Shown in pieces: positions 1 to 7,090 of a DNA stretch of 8,786 nucleotides. Positions within the stretch are counted from its first letter, which is position 1. Each line of letters starts with the position of its first letter. Both the position numbers and the translations under genes were made by a program. Origin of the DNA: an uncultured Porphyromonadaceae bacterium. GTDB lineage: Bacteria > Bacteroidota > Bacteroidia > Bacteroidales > Muribaculaceae. The DNA is taken from assembly GCA_905193395.1 (NCBI GenBank), contig CAJJOO010000038.1:1-8786 (forward strand), read 5' to 3'. The notes beneath the pieces were generated by a model that was not told the DNA's origin, ran no database searches, and saw only the letters and a list, made by a program, of their open reading frames with translations.

Positions 1-203
1 TTGAAGCTGTCGGAAATCAGTTCGGATACATGGGTCTTGGAAATGTTATGCATATGAATGTTTTTTACGCCTGCCTCTGCCAGCATAACGGCAAGGATTT
101 CTGCCATATTTTCGGTATTTCCGTACATGGAAGCATAAGCGATCATAACTCCCTTTTCTTCCGGTTCATATCGGCTCCAAAGATTGTATTTTTCTATAAT
201 AAA
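1..203 (-). CDS. FprA-family A-type flavoprotein, internal fragment (flavodoxin domain), open at both ends
   Basis: The reverse complement is open throughout and encodes the linker and first part of a flavodoxin domain. It reads KYNLWSRYEPEEKGVMIAYA, then SMYGNTENMAE, where the FMN-phosphate-binding loop (S/T-x-Y-G-N-T) is visible, and continues through HNISKTHVSELISDSF to the window edge. This layout (W-S-x-Y-E-x-E linker, then I-A-Y-A-S-M-Y-G-N-T) is characteristic of FprA flavo-diiron proteins, which reduce O2 or NO in the cytoplasm of anaerobes. The N-terminal metallo-beta-lactamase-like diiron domain is absent: recognisable similarity stops near base 203-210, where the DNA switches to the addA-like gene. 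The 3' end lies beyond the left edge. Base composition (about 40% GC by hand count) differs from the rest of the window, and the protein looks more like Firmicutes homologues. The family call is fairly sure; the source organism is an inference. Confidence 0.8.
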
Positions 204-210
204 ATGTTTG
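200..210. other. Breakpoint between two unrelated gene fragments (probable chimeric join)
   Basis: FprA similarity on the minus strand ends and helicase coding sequence on the plus strand begins within about ten bases. Both genes are interrupted on their N-terminal side, giving a head-to-head fusion with neither start nor promoter present. GC content by hand count rises from 81/200 before the point to 58/100 after it. No insertion sequence, terminal repeat, tRNA or integrase is visible nearby. An assembly or library chimera is the simplest reading; a genuine rearrangement is possible. The exact base cannot be fixed without homologues. Confidence 0.7.
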
Positions 211-3089
211 CGGTGACCTTCGACGAGAATTTCGCCCGCCGTGCCGCAGATGTGGCCGATTATCTGGCAGACCCCGGCCGCCTCGATACCTTTGTATCCG
301 ATCTGAAGGCCCGCTGCGATTTCCTTACGGCCGATCTCGCCGCAAAGGCCCGTGCGGCGATTCAGGCCGTGACGGATGATTGCGGCGATGTCAAGGCGAT
401 GAAAAAATTTGTCATTGACCGCATAGTCTCCACGCTCGACGGCACTCCGGGCGACGGGCTCGACGACCCGGCAAAAATGTCCGGCTATCTTGCCGCCCTC
501 AAAAGCGGCGATTTCGACGCTATCGCCCAGAGCGTATTTAAAAAGAATACGGTCCCGGCGCCGGCCACAAAAGATGCTCTTTGCCAATGGTTTGAAGCCC
601 TGGAAAGCGCGGCCGTCCTTTCCGGAATATACAAAAAAGTCATCGCAGGGCTGGGCTCGCTGCGAGCCATATCGTATATAGATAAGTATATCAATGATTT
701 CCGCCGCGACAACAATATGATTCTGCTGTCCGACACCAATGCATTGCTGCGCACAGTGATAAACGGCGACGAGACACCCTTTATTTACGAACGCCTCGGT
801 GTCGAACTCCGCAATTTCCTTATCGATGAGTTCCAGGACACCTCGGTGATGCAGTGGGACAACCTGCGGCCGCTGGTGTCGCAGTCGCTCGACACGGACG
901 ACAGCCTCATCATCGGCGACGTGAAGCAGTCAATATATCGCTGGCGCAGCGCTGACAGTTCCCTGCTCGGCACCCGTGTGGCCGATGTAGATTTCCCCGG
1001 GAACTGCGTTCTGCGCGGGGATAAACCCGGCGAGAACACCAATTACCGCAGCGCCCACCTTCTGGTGCGTTTCAACAACACGCTGTTCACGCTCCTGGCC
1101 GGTTCCTGCGGGATATCGGGATATGCCGGCGTGGCACAGTCGCTGCCCGAAAACACTGCTGCCCTGACGGGCTATGTGCGTCTCAACGACCTCGCCATAG
1201 ACCCCGGGAAGACTGTCAGCGCCGTTCTGCCGCCCGACAAGGCCGCGGCCTGCATGCCCGACGGTGTTCCGGATGTCCGTACTGCCGCTTTCGAGATTAT
1301 GGCGCAGACGATTCTAGACCAGCACCGGCGCGGTTATCCATGGCGCAGCATCGCCATCCTCTTCCGCAACAACAAGACCGGCGCCGAAATCGCCCGCTTT
1401 CTAATCGAGCGCTATCCCGAGATACGCATCGTCAGCGAGGAATCCCTGATGGTGGCCTCGTCGCCGGCCGTGCGCCTGATTGTCAGCATCCTTGAAATCA
1501 TCGACAAGGCATACGCCGGCGAGCAGATATCGCCGGCCGTCCCCGAGGAACCTGCGGCGCCCGAGGAAAAGCGCCCGCGCTCGTTCAAGCGGCTTTGCGA
1601 GATGCTGGCCGACCGCTATGAATACTTCGTGGCCCACGGCGAGGAATCGTCCGAAGCCCTGCACAAGGCTCTTGACGACACGGTGTGTCCGGCGGCGGAA
1701 TCACTGGCCGACGATATCGCTGAAATCCGCAGGTTGGCCCCGGCCAACCTGCCTGCACTTGTCGAGGCCATTATCAGCCGCAAAATTCCTGCCGACGTAC
1801 GAGCCGCCGAGTTGCCGTATATCACGGCTTTTACAGACCTCGTGAATAATTTCGCTGCCGACGGGATTCCCACGGTTCATGCGTTCCTGAAATACTGGGA
1901 AAGCGTGTCGGCCAAGGAATCCATCAGTTGCGGCGGCGACGCCGACGCTGTCTCGCTCCTCACCGTACACAAGGCCAAGGGTCTGGAATGGGATTGCGTG
2001 CATATACCGGCGATGGACTGGGACTTCGATGCCGAACCGGGCCGCGCGTGGTTCGACCTCGACACTCTGGACCATTTCAACAAGATTTCTCCGGGCAATG
2101 TCCCGCCGATTATTTCCGCCGAGGTCTCAAAGGTGCTTCAGCATCCGCTGTCGCCTTTTGCCGACCAGATCCGGCAGCAGCATTGCCTCGGGATGGCCGA
2201 CAACACCAACGTAGCCTATGTGGCCTTCACCCGTGCCGTTCGCGAACTGCATGTGAACATGATGAAGCCGGATTCGCGCTCAAGTATCCGGCCCATGACC
2301 CGGACTATGCTCGATGCAATCAACGGGCCGGCGGTTCCGGATGGCAACATCTACTGTGCCGTTCCCACGCAATTTACCGACGGCTCCATAATTCTGGGCG
2401 CTCCCACCGAACCGCTGCCATGCGAAGCGAAGAAGACCGACTCCCGGGCCGTTCTGAAGCCGCAGCCGGTACCTCCGCCGCCCTTTGCCGTGGAATTCAC
2501 GAACCTCAATCGCCAGATGACCTGTGTCGACGACCTTTCGTCCGACCCCGATGCCTATCTTGACAACTCCGAATACACCGCCGGCGACAATTACGGCGAT
2601 ACCGACAGCCGCGATGACGACGGCACCAATCTGCCACCGACGGCGGCTCGCGATGCTGCCGCAACGCGCGGCACAGACCTCCATGCCATCCTTTCGCTGA
2701 TGAATACCATTGACGATCTTGACAATGCCGTCGACCGTATCGCTCCGGCAGGTCTGGCCGATGGTTACCGCGATATGCTCCACCGGGCCTTCGAGGCCGC
2801 GGGCGACACAGCCGCGGCGTGGTTCGACTCCGAGGCGCCGCGCGTATTGAACGAACATACAATCCATGACGGCCGTTACGGAATCAACAAGCGCCCTGAC
2901 CGCGTGGTGTGGACCTCGGCCGGTACTGTGGATATTATCGACTATAAGTTCACCGCCACATCCGACCCCTCGCATGCCGAACAGGTGCGCCGGTATGCCT
3001 CACTGCTTGCCGAAATGGGAATCGGAAATCTGCGCGGGTTCGTCTGGTATCCCCTCCGCAACACCATCGATACCGTATCGCTGCCCTGA
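204..3089 (+). CDS. UvrD/AddA-like helicase-nuclease, N-terminally truncated (961 codons remain)
   Basis: This is a superfamily 1 helicase fused to a RecB-like nuclease, the large subunit type of AddAB/RecBCD double-strand-break resection. Visible in order: motif II LIDEFQDTS (about 820-845), motif III GDVKQSIYRWR (about 916-948), a motif IV-like AILFRNN (about 1354-1374), motif V LLTVHKAKGLEW (about 1954-1990), motif VI VAYVAFTRA (about 2211-2237), a proline-rich then Asp-rich linker (about 2460-2640), and a C-terminal nuclease with GTDLHA (about 2670-2687), RPDRV, IIDYKF (about 2934-2951) and Q-x3-Y, matching the H, D, D-x-K and Q-x3-Y pattern of RecB-family nucleases. Walker A (motif I) and motif Ia are missing because the gene is cut at the breakpoint; full-length Bacteroidota relatives are, from memory, about 100-160 residues longer. 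The reading frame runs back to an ATG at 30, but codons before 204 are antisense to the FprA fragment, so they are not native. ATG 204 is only the first in-frame ATG at the join, not a proven start. An addB-like partner usually lies nearby but is not in the window. The stop faces the ATPase gene stop 16 bases away. Confidence 0.88.
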   Translation: MFAVTFDENFARRAADVADYLADPGRLDTFVSDLKARCDFLTADLAAKARAAIQAVTDDCGDVKAMKKFVIDRIVSTLDGTPGDGLDDPAKMSGYLAALKSGDFDAIAQSVFKKNTVPAPATKDALCQWFEALESAAVLSGIYKKVIAGLGSLRAISYIDKYINDFRRDNNMILLSDTNALLRTVINGDETPFIYERLGVELRNFLIDEFQDTSVMQWDNLRPLVSQSLDTDDSLIIGDVKQSIYRWRSADSSLLGTRVADVDFPGNCVLRGDKPGENTNYRSAHLLVRFNNTLFTLLAGSCGISGYAGVAQSLPENTAALTGYVRLNDLAIDPGKTVSAVLPPDKAAACMPDGVPDVRTAAFEIMAQTILDQHRRGYPWRSIAILFRNNKTGAEIARFLIERYPEIRIVSEESLMVASSPAVRLIVSILEIIDKAYAGEQISPAVPEEPAAPEEKRPRSFKRLCEMLADRYEYFVAHGEESSEALHKALDDTVCPAAESLADDIAEIRRLAPANLPALVEAIISRKIPADVRAAELPYITAFTDLVNNFAADGIPTVHAFLKYWESVSAKESISCGGDADAVSLLTVHKAKGLEWDCVHIPAMDWDFDAEPGRAWFDLDTLDHFNKISPGNVPPIISAEVSKVLQHPLSPFADQIRQQHCLGMADNTNVAYVAFTRAVRELHVNMMKPDSRSSIRPMTRTMLDAINGPAVPDGNIYCAVPTQFTDGSIILGAPTEPLPCEAKKTDSRAVLKPQPVPPPPFAVEFTNLNRQMTCVDDLSSDPDAYLDNSEYTAGDNYGDTDSRDDDGTNLPPTAARDAAATRGTDLHAILSLMNTIDDLDNAVDRIAPAGLADGYRDMLHRAFEAAGDTAAAWFDSEAPRVLNEHTIHDGRYGINKRPDRVVWTSAGTVDIIDYKFTATSDPSHAEQVRRYASLLAEMGIGNLRGFVWYPLRNTIDTVSLP

Positions 3090-3105
3090 TGGCTGCGATT
3101 CCGGT

Positions 3106-4644
3106 TCAGAGTCCGAAGGCGCGGCGGATTGCCGCCCGGATTCTTTCGGATTCAGGGCTTCCGCTGCGGCCCAGCAAGTGCAGCACGCGCTCGGGATACG
3201 TGTGGCGGTCGTCGTTGCCTGAACCGGTAATCGATGCGACGCGCGTCTGCGTAATCATCGGTTTGAAATTGAATTTGCGCAGGACCGCTCGATAATCCTG
3301 CGCTGCGGCGATGTTCTCGAACTCCTTGCGGAATTCCTGATATATGCCGCGCGGATTGACAAGGTCCATCAATCCGTCGAGATGCTGTTCCATCGCCCGG
3401 ATGTTGCCGAAACGGCCGTCGACGCGGGTCTGGATTTCGCGCTTGATGCGGTGGCGTGTGTGTTCCATGGCCTGTTGTTCGATGTTGGCGTGGAACAGCG
3501 AGAGGAGATTGCGGCGCACGCGGCCGAATGCCTTCTCCGGGTCGCGGCCGTTGGCTTCGGCCACGGTTTTCACCACATCCTCGAGCAGAAACAGATTCTC
3601 GATTTCGGCCACGTCGGGCACCAGTACGCCGCGGCGCCGCAGATACGCAACTTCGGAGTCGGTGCGACGGTCGCGGTCCACGATTCCGCGGGCCGCCAGA
3701 TTGTGGAACGACTGCACGGCGTTGAACGAACGCGTGGCCTCGATCACCCGCTCGCAACTGCCCAGCGGCTTGACCGTACATTCCGGGAAGACAGCCGGAT
3801 AGAGCCGCGCGTCGTAGGAATGTCTGGAATCACCTTCGATAAACAGCACCGGCTTCCTTTCGCCCAGGATGGCGAGGTACACATCGTCCGGCAGACCTTC
3901 GGCGCTTTTTATCTGTTCATACTGCCAGGTACCGTGTTCGGTGTCGCAGGCCTTGACCCAAAGCAGGTCGCCGCCGTGTGCGGCGGCAAAGCCCAGGTCA
4001 TGGGTCACGTAGACAAAGGTGCAGTCGGGCCGCAGCGATTCCACCATGTCCCACAGCGGGCGGACCGTGGACGGATGGAGAAACATTTCGGGTGAGTCAA
4101 TCAGCACCATAGCCTCAGGGGGCGCCATGGTGACGGCGCCGAGATAGAATAGCACGGTCTTTTCGCCGGCCGACATCCGTGCGGCGGGATAGGCGTCGCC
4201 TTCGCCCTTAACCAGCAGGCGGCCGCGGGTCAGCAGGATGTTGTTGTCCGGAAAGATGCGTCGCCATCCTTCAATCAAGTGCTCGAGGCTTCCCGAGGCG
4301 GGCGGGGTGCCTTCGAGGCGCCGTGACAGCAGGTCGAGGGCCGTATCGTTTACAATCAGGGCCATAAGGCGGCTGAAAGCCCCTCTGATGTCGGGCCGTA
4401 TCAGCGGCGAATTTTCCACGGCGGCGTGATAGAGCGAGTCGATGGACGTGGGCGAGGGATCCTCGGATGTGTGGTCGAAAATGGCCCGCATCGCCGACAG
4501 GCGGAAAGCCTTGTCTCCCATGTTGTGTGCCATCGCCTCGGCAAAGCGGGTCTTGCCGGCACCGTTGGCTCCGATTACGGTGAGTCGCCGGGTTTCGAGT
4601 TCCGGCGGAATGCCCTGTGGGCGTGGAGGGAGAATCAGTTTCAT
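3106..4644 (-). CDS. Single-chain ABC-type ATPase with DUF4435 (TOPRIM-like) domain, 512 aa; OLD/PARIS-like architecture
   Basis: Residues 1-240 form a compact ABC/AAA_15-type ATPase: Walker A GANGAGKT (25-32), a signature-like MSAGEKT (157-163), Walker B VLIDSPEMFLHPS (180-192) and a switch histidine in VTHD (H215). There is no long coiled coil between Walker A and the signature. Residues 265-355 fit DUF4435, a TOPRIM-like fold: E270 in LFIEGD, D323 and D325 in GIVDRDRR, and acidic PDVAEIENLF (343-352). Residues 356-512 are charged and unassigned. ATPase followed by TOPRIM in one chain is the plan of OLD-family nucleases, and the same two modules form AriA and AriB of the PARIS anti-phage system. 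A nuclease role is inferred, not shown. The residue after the Walker B Asp is Ser184 rather than the usual Glu. The start ATG at 4644 gives the expected lead-in to Walker A; it has no clear ribosome-binding site. It follows the SGNH gene by 57 bases with no visible promoter, so read-through from the operon is likely. A housekeeping role cannot be excluded. Confidence 0.85.
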   Translation of the reverse strand: MKLILPPRPQGIPPELETRRLTVIGANGAGKTRFAEAMAHNMGDKAFRLSAMRAIFDHTSEDPSPTSIDSLYHAAVENSPLIRPDIRGAFSRLMALIVNDTALDLLSRRLEGTPPASGSLEHLIEGWRRIFPDNNILLTRGRLLVKGEGDAYPAARMSAGEKTVLFYLGAVTMAPPEAMVLIDSPEMFLHPSTVRPLWDMVESLRPDCTFVYVTHDLGFAAAHGGDLLWVKACDTEHGTWQYEQIKSAEGLPDDVYLAILGERKPVLFIEGDSRHSYDARLYPAVFPECTVKPLGSCERVIEATRSFNAVQSFHNLAARGIVDRDRRTDSEVAYLRRRGVLVPDVAEIENLFLLEDVVKTVAEANGRDPEKAFGRVRRNLLSLFHANIEQQAMEHTRHRIKREIQTRVDGRFGNIRAMEQHLDGLMDLVNPRGIYQEFRKEFENIAAAQDYRAVLRKFNFKPMITQTRVASITGSGNDDRHTYPERVLHLLGRSGSPESERIRAAIRRAFGL

Positions 4645-4701
4645 GGTTGGGTCGGGATGTTAAGGTTTTGCTACGTCGGTGGCGGATGATTTCAGGTTGT
4701 T

Positions 4702-5622
4702 TCAGGGCTGGAAAAGGCTCGCGAGAGTGTCGGCAAGCATTGTGCTGAACCTTCGGGCGCCCTCGCGGTTCATGTGCGAAGGATCGACGAACAGACTGTC
4801 GTTGCCCGATATTCCTTCGAGGTTCTTGAAGTAGAGCAGCGGTACGTCCATGCCCACATATAGGCTGTACAGACTGTCGTAGCGCTGTCGTTCGGCCTGC
4901 GAGGGCTTGAAATAGTAGGGCGATACCACCATCACGAGTCTGATTCCTTCGCGGCGGCAGGTCTCGACCAGGCGCCGCAGGTATTTGGCCTTGATGGAAT
5001 CGACCGGACGGGCCGGTTCGGGCCTGTCCGTGAACTGCGTCGACATGCTGCCGTCCATTGGCTTGAATCCGGCCTCGGCATGCTGTTGGGGCTTGAAATA
5101 GTCGCTGATGACTTGCAGGAAAGTCGTGTTGTAGCGGTAGGACGCGAGGTGGAGTTTGACATATTCGTTCGGGTCGATATCGTCGATTATTTCCTGCATG
5201 CCGTCGATTTTGTAATAAGACCGCATGCGCGATAGCGCCTTGCCGCGGTCGTTATTGTCGTTCAGGTCGAATGCCGGGAAAAAGTCGTATATGATCATGC
5301 GCGGTCGGTGTCCGCGTTGCAGCATATTGTTCACGAAACTGTATGCCAGGATTATACCGTTTCCGTCGAAACCGCAGTTGTAGGCCGAGGTTCCGAATTT
5401 CTCGGCAAGAATCGATGGGTCGTAATGATGGTTTGCGCGCGACGAGCCCAGTATAATCACCGAGTCCGTCAGCGAGGTGTTGATATAGTGGGTGTTGCGG
5501 GTGTCGCCGCCGCGCGATGCATCGCGCATGCCCTCCATTATTCTTCCGAAAGCCAGGTCGGCGAGCGCCAGCAGTGCGATTACAATCGCCGTTGTTATGA
5601 TTGTTTTGCCTATCGTACGCAT
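4702..5622 (-). CDS. SGNH/GDSL-hydrolase-like membrane-anchored protein, partner of MBOAT acyltransferase (306 aa)
   Basis: This is probably the extracytoplasmic acyl-handling partner of the MBOAT protein encoded just upstream, analogous in role to AlgJ/AlgX or DltD. An N-terminal hydrophobic segment (about residues 6-26) acts as a signal anchor. SGNH blocks are visible: VIILGSSRA (55-63) with S61 aligned to the nucleophile of GDS, glycines in YNCGFDGNG (81-89) at the position of blocks II and III, and the C-terminal block V DPSHMNREGA (280-289) with D280 and H283 as the Asp-His of the triad. The triad therefore looks complete. The ATG at 5622 is six bases after the MBOAT stop, which implies translational coupling. 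In known systems the MBOAT carries the acyl group across the membrane and the SGNH protein transfers it to a polysaccharide; acceptor and acyl donor here are unknown. No frameshift or truncation is seen. It could also be an unrelated SGNH esterase, but the adjacency argues against that. Confidence 0.83.
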   Translation of the reverse strand: MRTIGKTIITTAIVIALLALADLAFGRIMEGMRDASRGGDTRNTHYINTSLTDSVIILGSSRANHHYDPSILAEKFGTSAYNCGFDGNGIILAYSFVNNMLQRGHRPRMIIYDFFPAFDLNDNNDRGKALSRMRSYYKIDGMQEIIDDIDPNEYVKLHLASYRYNTTFLQVISDYFKPQQHAEAGFKPMDGSMSTQFTDRPEPARPVDSIKAKYLRRLVETCRREGIRLVMVVSPYYFKPSQAERQRYDSLYSLYVGMDVPLLYFKNLEGISGNDSLFVDPSHMNREGARRFSTMLADTLASLFQP

Positions 5623-5628
5623 TGCAGG

Positions 5629-7074
5629 TCAGAAATTTACATAGATGAACTGACCGGAATCCAGGACTCCCATTGTCAGGATAATGAACAGCAGCCCGGT
5701 GAACGCCAGATAACGCACCCAGCGGCGGCGGTTGCGCAACAGGCGGAGGCCCGAGCCGAGTTCCTCGGCGATTTCAGAGACAAACAGCATGGTGAGTCCG
5801 AAGGCTATCAGTGCCATCGAGGACTTGTCGGGAACGAGGGCCGCGCCGGGAGCCAGCGTGAATATACGGCGGATTACAGCCACAGCATCGTGCATCGAGG
5901 GCAAGCGGAAAAATATCCAGGCAAAATTGACAATGAGGAAGGTCATGGAGATGCGGACGAACAGCATGATTCGCGATGAAGGCCGTTCCCCGGCATGTGC
6001 AAGGCGTTCGATACACTGCACGAAGCCGTGAATGGCACCCCATATGATAAATGTGAGATTGGCGCCGTGCCACAGACCGCTGACGGCGAAAGTGGCCATA
6101 ATGTTGCCATAGGTGCGGCCGCGACCGCGCCGGTTGCCCCCCAGAGGGATATAGACATAATCCTTGAGCCAGCGGGTGAGCGAAATGTGCCATCGCCGCC
6201 AGAATTCCGTCACGCTGTGGCTCAGGTATGGACGGCGGAAGTTGTTGATGAGGTCGAATCCGAACAGACGGCCGACCCCCAGGGCGATAAGCGAATATCC
6301 GGCGAAATCTCCGTATATTTGCAAAGAATAGAACACCGAGGCTGTGAAGCAGGTCAGACCGGAGAAGTTGGAGTAATCGGCATAGACCGGATTGACGAAG
6401 GTTGCCAGGCGGTCGGCCACGACGGCTTTCAGGAAATAGCCCCATAGCATGTAGCGGGCACCCTCGGTGAAATCCGTATAGCGTATTGTGCGGGGATTAC
6501 GGATCTGGGGCAGCAGTTCGGCGGCCTTGCTGATGGGGCCGGAGGCAATCTGAGGGAAGAAGCCTACGAAAAGCATGTAATAAAGGAAGTTGCGTTCGGG
6601 CGCGACCTTCTCGCGGTACACGTCCCACATGTAGCCGATGGCCTGGAATGTGAAGAACGAGATTCCGAGCGGCACCACCAGTGCGGCCCCGGCGGGTGCC
6701 ACAGGTGCGTCCCAGGCTATATTCCCGGCGAGGCGCGAGAAAAGGTCGGCGATGAAGTGGCTGTATTTGAACACGAGCAGCGGAGCGAGGACCAGCGTAG
6801 CGAACGCCGTCACCAATATGCGCCGGTGCAGCAGCGGCCGTGAGGCCGTGCGGTGCAGAATCAGGGAGAAGACCCAGGTGAGCAGCGTGACGACAAACAG
6901 GAACAGGGCGCCCGTAGGCTGATATGTGATAAAAAATCCGTAGGAAATCGCTGTCAGCGCCACGGCCGAGAACGCCGCTACGTGACGGCTGTTGCGGCAC
7001 ATCCATGCCACACAGGCATAGACAATCAGAACCGCCGGCAGCATGATGAGAAAATCGAACGAATTGAGTATCAT
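5629..7074 (-). CDS. MBOAT-family membrane-bound O-acyltransferase (AlgI/DltB-like), 481 aa
   Basis: This polytopic inner-membrane protein has about 11-12 hydrophobic segments spread over its whole length and the normal size for the AlgI/DltB group. Numbered from the ATG at 7074, the conserved core shows GISFFTFQAIGY (137-148), FFPQIASGPI (172-181), EFWRRWHISLTRWLKDYVYI (290-309) with conserved H296, PLGGNRRG (310-317), and SGLWHGA (332-338) with the invariant catalytic H336. AlgI-like proteins pass acetyl from a cytoplasmic donor to a periplasmic acceptor for O-acetylation of exopolysaccharide or cell wall; the substrate here cannot be read from sequence. The open frame extends four codons upstream to a TTG at 7086. 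I prefer ATG 7074 because MILNSFDFL matches the usual MxFNSxxFL start of the family, although a purine-rich site sits better for the TTG (see separate entry). The next gene, the SGNH partner, starts six bases after its stop. Confidence 0.92.
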   Translation of the reverse strand: MILNSFDFLIMLPAVLIVYACVAWMCRNSRHVAAFSAVALTAISYGFFITYQPTGALFLFVVTLLTWVFSLILHRTASRPLLHRRILVTAFATLVLAPLLVFKYSHFIADLFSRLAGNIAWDAPVAPAGAALVVPLGISFFTFQAIGYMWDVYREKVAPERNFLYYMLFVGFFPQIASGPISKAAELLPQIRNPRTIRYTDFTEGARYMLWGYFLKAVVADRLATFVNPVYADYSNFSGLTCFTASVFYSLQIYGDFAGYSLIALGVGRLFGFDLINNFRRPYLSHSVTEFWRRWHISLTRWLKDYVYIPLGGNRRGRGRTYGNIMATFAVSGLWHGANLTFIIWGAIHGFVQCIERLAHAGERPSSRIMLFVRISMTFLIVNFAWIFFRLPSMHDAVAVIRRIFTLAPGAALVPDKSSMALIAFGLTMLFVSEIAEELGSGLRLLRNRRRWVRYLAFTGLLFIILTMGVLDSGQFIYVNF

Positions 7075-7090
7075 CTGATGAATCAATGTG

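Noticed and set aside
2280..2975. 231-codon open frame on the minus strand inside the helicase-nuclease gene
   Set aside because: It lies opposite the nuclease and linker coding region, its translation shows no recognisable domain, and the plus-strand frame has clear motifs. High GC content produces long antisense frames.
3123..3136. GGCGG-ATTG-CCGCC hairpin as a terminator for the addA-like gene
   Set aside because: It has only five base pairs, lacks a T-run and lies inside the coding end of the opposing gene.
3382..4095. 237-codon plus-strand open frame opposite the DUF4435 ATPase
   Set aside because: It is the antisense of a gene with strong Walker and TOPRIM motifs; its translation is His/Gly-rich and without motif.
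4690..4706. Direct repeat TTTCAGG-n3-TTTCAGG as a possible operator before the ATPase gene
   Set aside because: The repeats are only seven bases, one overlaps the SGNH stop codon, and no promoter elements (TTTG or TAnnTTTG type) are visible in the 57-base gap.
5308..5979. 223-codon plus-strand open frame across the MBOAT/SGNH boundary
   Set aside because: It runs antisense through two genes with intact catalytic motifs and has no recognisable content.
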